A DNA stretch of 10,019 bases from Lutibacter sp. GTDB taxonomy: Bacteria; Bacteroidota; Bacteroidia; Flavobacteriales; Flavobacteriaceae. Location: assembly GCA_003516285.1 (NCBI GenBank), contig DPCK01000106.1:16125-26143 (forward strand), given 5' to 3'. The translations under genes and the position numbers were made by a program. Positions 1-6,609 of this stretch are shown one piece after another (within the stretch, counting starts at the first letter, position 1; each line of letters starts with the position of its first letter). The notes under the pieces are model-generated. The model saw only the letters and a list, made by a program, of their open reading frames with translations. It was not told the DNA's origin and made no database searches.

Positions 1-233
1 TTTTAACAAGGATTTCTTCAACAAAAACACAAACCAAAAAACTACGTTTGGAACGTTGGAAAAATGTACAAGAATTATTTCACGTTCAAAACAATTTGGC
101 CTTAGAAAACAAACACATCCTATTAATTGATGATGTTATTACAACCGGGGCAACGCTTGAGGCTTGTTATGAGGCGCTTCGTCACACAAAAAATTTAAAA
201 ATAAGCATTGCGTGTATGGCTTACACGAAATAA
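1..233 (+). CDS. comF: ComF family phosphoribosyltransferase, C-terminal part (5' truncated by window edge)
   Basis: Frame 3 is open from the window edge to a TAA at 231-233 and gives the last 76 residues of the protein. The visible part starts with a T-K-T-Q-T-K-K-x-R-x-x-R-W-x-N-V stretch, the typical ComF 'TKTQ(T)..R..R..N' signature. It then has the PRPP-binding loop LLIDDVITTGAT at about 121-156, with the two acidic residues and the TTGAT phosphate-binding turn of type I phosphoribosyltransferases. ComF proteins usually run to roughly 220-240 residues, so about two thirds, including any N-terminal zinc-finger cysteines, lies outside the window. In Bacillus ComF takes part in DNA uptake for transformation; in Bacteroidota the homologue is widespread but its role is less clear. 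A TTG at 48 is in frame but is not the start, because homology continues upstream of it. The gene sits 83 nt upstream of the Ig-like lipoprotein gene on the same strand. Confidence 0.9.
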   Translation, partial: LTRISSTKTQTKKLRLERWKNVQELFHVQNNLALENKHILLIDDVITTGATLEACYEALRHTKNLKISIACMAYTK

Positions 234-316
234 AATAATCGATATGAAACTACCGGTATATTTTAATGCGTTTTTTAATAAAATAATTGTTATTTTGTAT
301 TTTTAATAAAACAAAT

Positions 317-1918
317 ATGAGGAATTCTTTAGTTAAGTTTTTATTGATTTTAATGATAGCGAGTGCATTTTTTGATTGCGCCAGAAGAGGGACGCCAACC
401 GGCGGACCCAAAGACACGATTCCGCCTGTATTGATTAAGGCGATTCCGGCAACTGAAACTATTAATTTTAAGGAAAAACAAATAAAAATATATTTTGATG
501 AATATATCAAACTAAAAGATGTCAATCAAAAATTGGTGATTTCGCCACCCCCAAAAAACGACCCAATTCTTACTCCGGTTGGAACGGCAAGCAAATTCAT
601 CACCATAAAAATACTGGATACTTTAGATGCAAATACCACTTATTCTTTTAATTTTGGTAGCAGTATTGTTGACAATAATGAAGAAAATAAACTGGAAAAT
701 TTTAAATATGTTTTTTCAACAGGAACTTATATCGATTCCCTTAATTTGGCTGGAGAAGTAACTGATCCTATGGAAAAAAAATTGGTAAAAGGCATTGATG
801 TGATGCTTTATGAATACAACGCTTCTTATACCGATTCTGTTATTTACAAACAAAAACCACGCTATATTGGCAGTACTTTAGACAGCACCTTGTTTGAATT
901 AACCAATTTACGTGCCGGCAAATATTTACTTATTGCACTAAAGGACGGCAATAACAACAAAATTTATAATCCGCAAGTTGATAAAATTGGGTTTTTAAAG
1001 GACACCATCACAATTCCGACTGATCAAAAATACAATTTCACTATTTTTAAAGAAGTCCCTAAATTAAAGGTATTTAGACCCAAAGAAGTTAGCAAGGGTC
1101 GTATTCATTTTGGATTTGAAGGCAATGCGAATGATTTAAATATTGAACTTTTATCGCAAAAACCTGCCGAGTTTAAATCTCAAATTGTTTTTGAAAAAGG
1201 CAAAGACACGCTCAATTATTGGTACACACCTTTTGAAGCGGACTCATTAAGCTTCTTGGTTACAAAAAATGACTATGCAGAAAAGTTTACCATAAGGCCA
1301 AGAATTTCAAAAATTGATTCCCTTAAAATTACCCAAAACGCAACAGGAACCTTGCATTTAATTGATACTTTTTCCATCACCACCAATACCCCGATGGTAA
1401 ATTTCGACAGGTCAAAAATAAAAATAACCGAAAAAGACTCAACACTCGTCGATTTTAAGGAAACCTTATCAAAATCCAAAACGAAGTTAACGCTGAATTT
1501 CGAAAAGAAACACAATACAGATTACAATTTTGAGTTAAAGTCCAAAGCAATTACAGATATTTTTGGCTTGTCGAATGATTCAATCGTTTATAAATTAAAA
1601 ACCAAAGCGCCTGAAGATTACGGCATCATCAATGTAGATTTGACGAGTGTAAAAAACACCGCTTTAATCGTTGAGTTGTTAAATGAAAAAGATGTTTTAA
1701 TTAGGCTGATAAAACTTGACAAGCCCCAAAGAGTGAGCTTTAATTTGTTGTCTCCCGGAAATTATGGCGTAAGGGTTACCATAGATGAAAATAATAATGG
1801 CGTTTGGGATACGGGAAGTTTTTTTGACAAACGACAACCTGAAGTGGTGAAATATTTCGACGAAAAAATTGAATTGAGGGCCAATTGGGACGTGAATTAT
1901 TCATTTATCTTGGATTAA
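317..1918 (+). CDS. Ig-like domain (Big_5) lipoprotein
   Basis: The product is a 533-residue putative surface or periplasmic lipoprotein. I start it at ATG 317 rather than the in-frame TTG at 287, because the ATG gives a clean signal peptide (M-R-N-S, then a hydrophobic run) ending at Cys21. The lipobox is unusual (F-F-D-C, with Asp at -1 instead of Gly/Ala/Ser). The segment after the Cys (RRGTPTGGPKD then IPP) is the hallmark start of a flavobacterial family of Ig-like lipoproteins. Residues ~33-136 fit a bacterial Ig-like domain 5 (Big_5): 'DTIPPVL', 'IYFDEYIKLKD', 'LDANTTYSFNFG', 'YVFSTG'. The rest is beta-rich, with two acidic loops of pattern D-x-N-x-N-x-x-[WY]-[DN] at residues 210-218 and 490-498, each after an L-x-x-G-x-Y strand, suggesting a duplicated prealbumin-like or Ca-binding module. 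Its location downstream of comF is a familiar flavobacterial arrangement, recalled from memory. Molecular function is unknown; a structural or adhesive envelope role is inference. Confidence 0.85.
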   Translation: MRNSLVKFLLILMIASAFFDCARRGTPTGGPKDTIPPVLIKAIPATETINFKEKQIKIYFDEYIKLKDVNQKLVISPPPKNDPILTPVGTASKFITIKILDTLDANTTYSFNFGSSIVDNNEENKLENFKYVFSTGTYIDSLNLAGEVTDPMEKKLVKGIDVMLYEYNASYTDSVIYKQKPRYIGSTLDSTLFELTNLRAGKYLLIALKDGNNNKIYNPQVDKIGFLKDTITIPTDQKYNFTIFKEVPKLKVFRPKEVSKGRIHFGFEGNANDLNIELLSQKPAEFKSQIVFEKGKDTLNYWYTPFEADSLSFLVTKNDYAEKFTIRPRISKIDSLKITQNATGTLHLIDTFSITTNTPMVNFDRSKIKITEKDSTLVDFKETLSKSKTKLTLNFEKKHNTDYNFELKSKAITDIFGLSNDSIVYKLKTKAPEDYGIINVDLTSVKNTALIVELLNEKDVLIRLIKLDKPQRVSFNLLSPGNYGVRVTIDENNNGVWDTGSFFDKRQPEVVKYFDEKIELRANWDVNYSFILD

Positions 1919-1930
1919 ATTTATTGAATA

Positions 1931-1960
1931 TTGTGATTACTTAAGTTTTTATTACATTTG
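1931..1960 (+). promoter_or_regulatory. Bacteroidota-type promoter for the 1977 barrel gene
   Basis: TTG at 1931-1933, a 19-nt spacer, and TACATTTG at 1953-1960 match the flavobacterial housekeeping sigma consensus TTG-N17-23-TAnnTTTG exactly. The start codon lies 16 nt past the -7 box, which predicts a very short 5' leader. It implies that the barrel gene can be transcribed on its own, separately from the lipoprotein gene ending at 1918. The match is seen directly; activity is inferred. Confidence 0.55.
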
Positions 1961-1976
1961 AAACAACTAAATTTTT

Positions 1977-2786
1977 ATGCTTTTGAATAAATTTATAAAA
2001 ATAGCAACCCCAATACTTTTTTTGGTTGTGTCAATTGGTTTGCAAGCCCAAAGTGAAAAGAGCCACGAAATAGGTTTTATTACCGGTTCTGCATCATTTA
2101 CCACAGATTATGGCCAACGAAATAATTTCAAGGCCAATGTTGGGGGAAATGTTGGTATGGGTATTGGCGTAATTTATTATTTAAATTTTACAGATTACCG
2201 TTACCGATGGAATCTGCGCACCAGTTATTGGGCGGAACATTTTAGGGTTCGTGCAGAAGCTTCTTATATGTCTGCCAAATTAGAGCATTTCGGAATTTAT
2301 GCCGAAAAACAAAGTACGGGGGGTGAACAGTTGCGCGCACATACCGGCAAAACATATTTGGTAAATTTAGGCGCCCAATTGGAGTTTCATTGGGTGGATA
2401 TCGTAGATTTCGGTTCCAGAAGAATTCCGGATTTACATTGGTCTCCTTATATAAGTGCCGGCGCTTTTGTTGATTATTACAATCCCTCCATAAAATCAAC
2501 CTACGGAACAGGCAATTGGGAAGATCCCGGTGTTTTATTCCATAAATGGGATAATAATCTATACCCAGGAGCTTCAAAAGATGAAGCAGGCATTACGATG
2601 TCGGCAACTTTTGGCGTTGGAACACGCTATAAATTGGGCGAATATTCAGATTTACTGATAGAATCCCGATGGCAATATTTCTTTTCCAATTATGTGGATG
2701 GCTTGCACGCAAAAAAAGACCCAGCCAATAAATACAATGATTGGCTTTTATGGGTTCATATTGGGTATGTTTATTACCTAAACTAG
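1977..2786 (+). CDS. Secreted outer-membrane beta-barrel protein (THC0290_0291-like family)
   Basis: The product has 269 residues. A signal peptide (K5, K8, then a hydrophobic core, cleavage likely after L-Q-A at residue 24) is followed by a mature chain beginning QSEKSHE. The body alternates aromatic and polar residues in beta-strand fashion, with 'GFITGSASFTTDYGQR' near the start, 'GMGIGVIYYLNF', 'VRAEASYMSAKLEHFG', 'YISAGAFVDYY', and a last strand 'WVHIGYVYYLN' ending at the C-terminus. This composition and the opening 'HEIG...DYGQR' motif resemble a flavobacterial family that NCBI names THC0290_0291 (after Flavobacterium psychrophilum loci); I recall this from memory and have not checked it. 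An 8- to 12-strand outer-membrane barrel is the best guess; no ligand or enzymatic motif is visible. A close promoter match lies just upstream. The gene converges on the metB-like gene and their 3' ends overlap by 9 bp (2778-2786). Confidence 0.8.
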   Translation: MLLNKFIKIATPILFLVVSIGLQAQSEKSHEIGFITGSASFTTDYGQRNNFKANVGGNVGMGIGVIYYLNFTDYRYRWNLRTSYWAEHFRVRAEASYMSAKLEHFGIYAEKQSTGGEQLRAHTGKTYLVNLGAQLEFHWVDIVDFGSRRIPDLHWSPYISAGAFVDYYNPSIKSTYGTGNWEDPGVLFHKWDNNLYPGASKDEAGITMSATFGVGTRYKLGEYSDLLIESRWQYFFSNYVDGLHAKKDPANKYNDWLLWVHIGYVYYLN

Positions 2787-3923
2787 ACTTAATGCCTGGT
2801 CTAAATCGGCCAATAAATCCTCAATATCTTCAATCCCAACGCTTAATCGTATTAATGAATCCACCACACCGGTTTTTTCACGTTCGGCTTTTGGAATAGA
2901 CGCGTGTGTCATACTTGCCGGATGGCCCGACAAAGATTCCACGCCGCCCAATGACTCAGCCAAAGTGAACAATTTTAAGTTTTCCAGTATTTTAAAAGCA
3001 TCTTTAATGTTGTTTCCTTTGGTGACAAAAGATACCATTCCGCCAAAATCCTTCATTTGTTTTTTGGCGATTTCGTGGTTTGGATGACTTTCAAATCCGG
3101 GCCAATACACTTTTTCAATTTTTGGATGGTTTGCCAAATATTCAGCCACCGCTTTACCATTTTCACAATGGCGTTGCATACGCACGTGTAAAGTTTTTAT
3201 GCCTCGCAACACCAAAAAACTGTCCATTGGTCCGCAAACAGCGCCACAAGCATTTTGAATAAAATACAATTTGTCGGCAAGCGACTTATCGTTCACCATT
3301 AATGCGCCCATAACCACATCCGAATGTCCGCCCAAATATTTTGTGGCCGAATGCATTACAATATCAGCACCCAAATCCAACGGATTTTGCAAATAAGGCG
3401 TGGCGAAAGTATTGTCTACCGCCAATAAAATTTGATGTTTTTTGGCAACTGCTGAAACCGCTGCAATATCAATTATGTTCATCATCGGGTTGGTTGGTGT
3501 TTCAACCCAAATCAATTTTGTTTTTTCAGAAATATAATGTTCAATATTATCCGCATTTTCCATTCCTATAAAATGAAACTTAATACCGTAATTTTCGAAT
3601 ATTTTTGTAAATATTCTGTAAGAACCTCCGTATAAATCGTTGGTAGAAATCACCTCATCTCCAGGACTCAATAACTTCACTACGCAATCAATGGCTGCCA
3701 AACCCGAACCAAATGCGAGTCCGAATTTTCCATTTTCAATACTGGCAAAAGCATTTTCCACCGCGGTGCGTGTTGGATTGGCAGTTCTTGAATATTCGTA
3801 ACCTTTATGAACACCCGGTGACGTTTGCGCGTAGGTTGAAGTTTGGTATATTGGCGGCATTACCGCTCCTGTCGAAGGATCGTGTTCTTGATTTCCGTGA
3901 ATGGTCTTTGTATTGAATTTCAT
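2778..3923 (-). CDS. metB: Cystathionine gamma-synthase / trans-sulfuration PLP enzyme
   Basis: The product has 381 residues, full length for the Cys/Met-metabolism PLP-dependent family (cystathionine gamma-synthase, gamma-lyase, beta-lyase). Visible family landmarks are: YEYSRTANPTR (42-52; Tyr and Arg that contact PLP phosphate of the neighbouring subunit), the GSGLAA turn (72-77), DLYGGSYR (96-103, stacking Tyr98), ETPTNP (141-146), AVDNTFATP (168-176, Asp170 on the PLP ring nitrogen), SATKYLGGHSD with the Schiff-base Lys195, and the late AESLGGVESLSGHPASMTH block, whose Glu is typical of gamma-synthase and gamma-lyase rather than beta-lyase. R-L-S-V-G-I-E-D near the end holds the substrate-carboxylate Arg. 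It should act in the cytosol in methionine/cysteine interconversion, using an activated homoserine plus cysteine, or the reverse gamma-elimination; sequence alone does not separate synthase from lyase. ATG 3923 gives the standard N-terminus (MKFNTKTIHG). No other met gene is adjacent. Confidence 0.9.
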   Translation of the reverse strand: MKFNTKTIHGNQEHDPSTGAVMPPIYQTSTYAQTSPGVHKGYEYSRTANPTRTAVENAFASIENGKFGLAFGSGLAAIDCVVKLLSPGDEVISTNDLYGGSYRIFTKIFENYGIKFHFIGMENADNIEHYISEKTKLIWVETPTNPMMNIIDIAAVSAVAKKHQILLAVDNTFATPYLQNPLDLGADIVMHSATKYLGGHSDVVMGALMVNDKSLADKLYFIQNACGAVCGPMDSFLVLRGIKTLHVRMQRHCENGKAVAEYLANHPKIEKVYWPGFESHPNHEIAKKQMKDFGGMVSFVTKGNNIKDAFKILENLKLFTLAESLGGVESLSGHPASMTHASIPKAEREKTGVVDSLIRLSVGIEDIEDLLADLDQALSLV

Positions 3924-3944
3924 CTGTTTAAATTTTATTTTTTA

Positions 3945-3971
3945 TTGGCTTCGCCATTTTTGCCAAGCGAA
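3945..3971 (-). promoter_or_regulatory. Interleaved inverted repeats in the metB leader
   Basis: On the + strand the order is TTGGC (3945-3949), TTCGC (3950-3954), a 7-nt spacer, GCCAA (3962-3966), GCGAA (3967-3971). TTGGC pairs with GCCAA and TTCGC pairs with GCGAA, so in the metB mRNA the two 5-bp stems cross. With no nucleotides between the arms on either side, both stems probably cannot form together; they would be alternative hairpins. A third short option, TGGC-GAA-GCCA, also exists in the same mRNA segment. The element lies 22 nt upstream of the metB start and inside the inferred transcript. A regulatory role is speculative. Confidence 0.3.
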
Positions 3972-4006
3972 AAATTCATAGCTGTTGTATTGCACATTTT
4001 ATTTGG

Positions 4007-4040
4007 CAAAAGTATCAAATTTAAGCCTAATTTCAGCAAA
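4007..4040 (-). promoter_or_regulatory. Candidate promoter for metB
   Basis: Read on the minus strand, TTTG (4040-4037), a 22-nt spacer, and TACTTTTG (4014-4007) match the TTG-N17-23-TAnnTTTG consensus of Bacteroidota. It would give a leader of roughly 75 nt before the metB ATG, containing the interleaved inverted repeats. Activity is inferred from the consensus only. Confidence 0.45.
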
Positions 4041-4087
4041 AAGGCTGATATTCTTTGATTTTTGGGTTAATTCATCTATCAAAAAAT

Positions 4088-4543
4088 TTAAATAAATTTC
4101 ATCAACTGCAGCATGATTCCGAGGTGAATTCCTTCGTGATAGGTATTGAAAGTGATCCCCTCTTCAACAGAATTTAATGTAATATTTACACTGGTTTTAT
4201 ATTCGCTGTAATTTTTAAAAATTCCCTTGTTGTAATCTTCTTCCAATTGCAAAGGAAGCTGCAAAAATTGTACTTTTATAGCTTCAAATTCTTCTTGAGA
4301 AATAGGGTGATTTGGTGCTGTTCCTTTTTGAAAATCAGCTATCATTTCTTCGGAAACCAAACAATTCAATCCCGATAATTTATAACACAAAAGCTGTTGG
4401 GTCACAGTTAAATGGGCAATATTCCAAGCGATGTTGTTTTTAAATCCCTCCGGAATTTTATTCAACTGTTCTATCGTAAGATCTTCGGTTATTTTTAAAA
4501 TAAGCTGTCTTGTTTTAATCAGGATGTCAAAGTTTTTGTGCAT
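4088..4543 (-). CDS. DinB family protein (putative metal-dependent four-helix-bundle protein)
   Basis: The product has 151 residues, typical for the DinB/YfiT-like four-helix-bundle superfamily. The three metal-binding histidines expected in this fold are visible: His44 in 'NIAWNIAHL' at the end of helix 2, and His136 and His140 in the 'YHEGIHLG' H-x3-H of the last helix. The opening 'R-x-L-x-L-K-I-T-E-D-L' and 'LNKIPEGFKNNIAWNIAHL' are standard for flavobacterial DinB members. The family includes thiol-dependent S-transferases (bacillithiol and mycothiol transferases) as well as many uncharacterised proteins; the substrate here cannot be told. There is no signal peptide, so it is cytosolic. 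The ATG at 4543 is preceded on the minus strand by TAAATTTG (4577-4570), a match to the -7 box, but no -33 TTG is found at a proper distance. It is transcribed divergently from the ArsC-family gene (77-nt gap) and separated from metB by 164 nt, which hold the metB promoter and leader. Confidence 0.85.
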   Translation of the reverse strand: MHKNFDILIKTRQLILKITEDLTIEQLNKIPEGFKNNIAWNIAHLTVTQQLLCYKLSGLNCLVSEEMIADFQKGTAPNHPISQEEFEAIKVQFLQLPLQLEEDYNKGIFKNYSEYKTSVNITLNSVEEGITFNTYHEGIHLGIMLQLMKFI

Positions 4544-4620
4544 TCGATTGTTTTTTTGTTAATAGTGTTCAAATTTAAAGTAAAAACACATTAATTTTAC
4601 GGATTAACATCATTTAAAAA

Positions 4621-4956
4621 ATGAAAAAAATATACCACCTGAAAACCTGCGATACCTGCAGAAGAATTTTAAAAGAAATGGATACTTCCGGCTTTATTTT
4701 GCAGGAAATTAAAACCGAACCCATCACCGTAAAACAGTTGGACGAATTGTTCGCGCTTACACAAAGTTATGAAGTATTATTTAGCCGAATGGCGAAAAAA
4801 TACAAGGAAATGGACTTAAAAAGTCAGCGATTATCAGAAAAAGACTACCGACTATTGATTTTGGATGAATATACTTTTTTAAAGCGTCCGGTTATCGTTA
4901 ACGAAAATGAAGTTTACGTAGGGAATAAGAAAAAAAGAGTGACTGTTATTAAGTAA
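4621..4956 (+). CDS. ArsC/Spx family thioredoxin-fold protein
   Basis: The product has 111 residues, a full-length ArsC-family domain. The N-terminal strand leads into 'LKTCDTCRRIL' with Cys10-x-x-Cys13, and the C-terminal half carries 'FLKRPVIV' with Arg89-Pro90, the conserved Arg and cis-Pro of the fold. Arsenate reductases (glutaredoxin-dependent type) use the first Cys and three Arg; Spx of Firmicutes has a CxxC at exactly residues 10-13. The protein has both the CxxC and the R-P motif, so family membership is clear but arsenate reduction is not proven. No arsR, arsB or acr3 gene is nearby, which argues against an arsenic operon; NCBI usually labels such Bacteroidota proteins 'arsenate reductase family protein'. 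A role in thiol redox chemistry is inference. ATG 4621 is preceded by an A-rich leader. No strong promoter match is visible in the 77-nt divergent gap. Confidence 0.85.
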   Translation: MKKIYHLKTCDTCRRILKEMDTSGFILQEIKTEPITVKQLDELFALTQSYEVLFSRMAKKYKEMDLKSQRLSEKDYRLLILDEYTFLKRPVIVNENEVYVGNKKKRVTVIK

Positions 4957-5082
4957 TTACCAAACATATATCCTTTTCAATTCATTATAAACATTAATGA
5001 AATAAGCCAATAATAATAGTGATTTTTCAAAGTAAGATTTTTTAATTAAGGTAATTTGCCTGTTAAAATATTAAAGAATATT

Positions 5083-5949
5083 ATGAAAAAAAATTTACTG
5101 TTGCTCTTTGCATTTTGTACAATTAATTTAACGTTTGGCCAATATTATGTTTCATCAAGTATTGGCCAAGCCATTGGAAGTGCCGAAGTGAAATTTGGAG
5201 AAGTAATCACGGTTTCTGAATCTGAAAGTTCTTATGGAAGTTATGGAGAAGGGACCAACTTTCAAATTAGAACCGGTTACTTTTTTAACGACACTTTTGG
5301 TGTTGATTTTGGGTTTGGTTATTTGCACGGCGCCGATCAAACAATTCAAAAAGTCAGTTTTCCTTCAAGGGAACTTAATGCCATTGCACGCGCACGCGCT
5401 TTCGGTTTTACTCCATCTGTTGTTTATAAGTTTACAAACAAAATTTATGGGCGTTTTGGGGCATTAATTAAATTAGGCGGAAAAACAGAAGCTGTTGTTT
5501 ATGACAAAAATTATATAGCTGATGAAGCAAGCGGCACAACAATTTCACAAGCATTTGGTTTGCCGGCCGGCGCTTTTACTGAGACCAATTACATAGAAGA
5601 TTACCACGGAAAATTACCTTTAGGTTTTGTTGGTGCCTTTGGATTTAAACATCAAATGAAAAATAATTTAAGCTTGTTTTTAGAAGCTGAATATATGGGC
5701 GTGAGCGTTAAAAGAAAAGACTCTGAAATTAAAAAATTTAACACTGATGTTGTCTTGGCAAGCGGAACTGTTGCTGTATCCGGACTTTACTCATTAGACA
5801 ACTTACCTCCAGGATATGTTAAAAACAGTATTTATGTAGATAAATTGTCGAACACAAATACAGACCCATCAAAAAAACTGGCGGAAAGGGTTCCGTATTC
5901 TTCCTTTGGAATTAACTTTGGGATTACTTATACATTTTCAAAAAAATAA
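5083..5949 (+). CDS. Outer-membrane beta-barrel protein
   Basis: The product has 288 residues from ATG 5083. An in-frame TTG at 5056 would add nine residues ahead of a textbook signal peptide, so it is rejected as the start. The signal peptide is M-K-K-N, then L5-L8 and a hydrophobic core, with cleavage likely after T-F-G19 before Gln20. The mature chain shows alternating beta strands: 'YYVSSSIGQAIGSAEV', 'FQIRTGYFFNDTFGVDFGFGYLHG', 'PSVVYKFTNKIYGRFGALIKLGG', 'LPLGFVGAFGFKHQM', 'LSLFLEAEYMGVSV', and a final 'FGINFGITYTFSKK'. This is the pattern of OmpW/OmpA-like 8-stranded barrels annotated in flavobacteria as 'outer membrane beta-barrel protein'. No ligand can be inferred. TAATTTG at 5052-5058 resembles a -7 box with one base missing from the spacer. 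The 126-nt gap from the ArsC-family gene also contains a weak AT-only inverted repeat (4981-5001). A strong terminator follows 7 nt after the stop. Confidence 0.8.
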   Translation: MKKNLLLLFAFCTINLTFGQYYVSSSIGQAIGSAEVKFGEVITVSESESSYGSYGEGTNFQIRTGYFFNDTFGVDFGFGYLHGADQTIQKVSFPSRELNAIARARAFGFTPSVVYKFTNKIYGRFGALIKLGGKTEAVVYDKNYIADEASGTTISQAFGLPAGAFTETNYIEDYHGKLPLGFVGAFGFKHQMKNNLSLFLEAEYMGVSVKRKDSEIKKFNTDVVLASGTVAVSGLYSLDNLPPGYVKNSIYVDKLSNTNTDPSKKLAERVPYSSFGINFGITYTFSKK

Positions 5950-5955
5950 CATAAT

Positions 5956-6007
5956 AATTCATAAAAAAGCCGTTTAAAACTAATTTTAGACGGCTTTTTT
6001 ATGAATT
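5956..6007. terminator. Strong bidirectional intrinsic terminator
   Basis: The arms 5956-5973 and 5990-6007 are perfect 18-bp inverted repeats (core AAAAAAGCCGT / ACGGCTTTTTT). The stem continues inward with a T-G wobble and five more A-T pairs (5975-5979 with 5984-5988) around a CTAA loop, about 24 bp in all. The GC core is flanked by an A-run on the left and a T-run on the right, so each strand has a hairpin followed by U residues. It sits 7 nt after the stop of the rightward barrel gene and 7 nt beyond the frameshift-restored stop of the leftward DUF4252 gene (6014), so it serves both convergent transcripts. Confidence 0.9.
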
Positions 6008-6013
6008 AATTTT

Positions 6014-6489
6014 TTAATTGGATGAAATCTTTATGGTTGAATTTTCAATAATTTTATTAAAATCACTTTCCAATATATTCGTTTTTAATCCAATCACTAC
6101 AAAATCAGGGTCGCTTTTAACTTTTAGCAACAATTTCTTTAATGGCATTTTTATGCTGTAAAAAGTACAATTGAACTTTGTCGCCATTGATCATTTACGC
6201 TTAATATTGTCTCATAGTTTTTTTGTTTGATAAACCGATCAAACTTTCTGTCTAATGAAGTTGAGCCATCGGAAAAAATCATCACTTTATAATGTCTCAC
6301 TTTTTTAAATAAATCTACATATTCTCTTACATCATCTTTTGGAATAATTAAATTTGCGATAAAAGCAGGCGTACTTAATGAAAACTCACTTGCTTCTTTA
6401 TTTTCTTCGTAAAATGAATTAAAGGATGTTTTCGACGCACAAGATGCCAAAATCAATGCTACTGCTAAAATTAAGAGTCTGTTTTTCAT
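6014..6489 (-). pseudogene. DUF4252 lipoprotein, frameshifted (open frame stops early at 6151)
   Basis: The open frame from ATG 6489 gives only 112 residues and stops at a TAA at 6153-6151. It begins with a lipoprotein signal peptide (lipobox L14-A-S-C17) and then fits DUF4252: 'FSLSTPAFIANLIIPKD', 'VRHYKVMIFSDG', 'FDRFIKQKNYETILSVND'. The missing DUF4252 C-terminus is present in the next frame just downstream: from the T5 run at 6164-6160, the alternative frame reads F-Y-S-I-K-M, 'LKKLLLKVKSDPDFVVIGLKTNI', then 'DFNKIIEN', and stops at 6016-6014. Adding one T to the T5 run restores a single frame of 158 residues, normal for DUF4252. The restored stop also falls right at the terminator. So this is either a disrupted gene, a homopolymer sequencing error, or a gene read by slippage. 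DUF4252 function is unknown; the protein would be a periplasmic or outer-membrane lipoprotein. It lies 120 nt after the DUF3089 gene on the same strand. Confidence 0.85.
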
Positions 6490-6609
6490 AAAATAAGGTT
6501 TTTAATTTATGACGAATAATCACTTTTTTTGTAACATTTTGGAAAGTGTATTTCTTTCGAAAATTTAAGAAATGATCCAATTTATTCGTAAGATGAAACC
6601 TGTAATAAG

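Noticed and set aside
244..306. Small 20-codon frame (MKLPVYFNAFF...) between comF and the lipoprotein
   Set aside because: Short, AT-driven, without family resemblance or start signal; the codons follow base composition.
2242..2577. Minus-strand 111-codon frame inside the barrel gene
   Set aside because: Antisense shadow of a well-supported secreted barrel; composition is not protein-like.
3945..3971. SAM-II or preQ1-type pseudoknot riboswitch upstream of metB
   Set aside because: The crossing arms suggest a pseudoknot, but both connectors have zero length, which is sterically unlikely for two 5-bp stems, and I see no conserved SAM-II or preQ1 core sequence. Kept only as an unexplained leader structure.
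3843..4058. Rightward 71-codon frame over the metB start and leader
   Set aside because: Mostly antisense to metB and its leader, with no recognisable family.
4592..4599. TAATTTTA as -7 box for the ArsC-family gene
   Set aside because: Lacks the terminal G of TTTG, and the nearest upstream TTTG (4555-4558) is 33 nt away, outside the usual spacing.
4981..5001. TTCATTA / TAATGAA inverted repeat after the ArsC-family gene as terminator
   Set aside because: Stem has one G-C pair and no following T-run; too weak to call.
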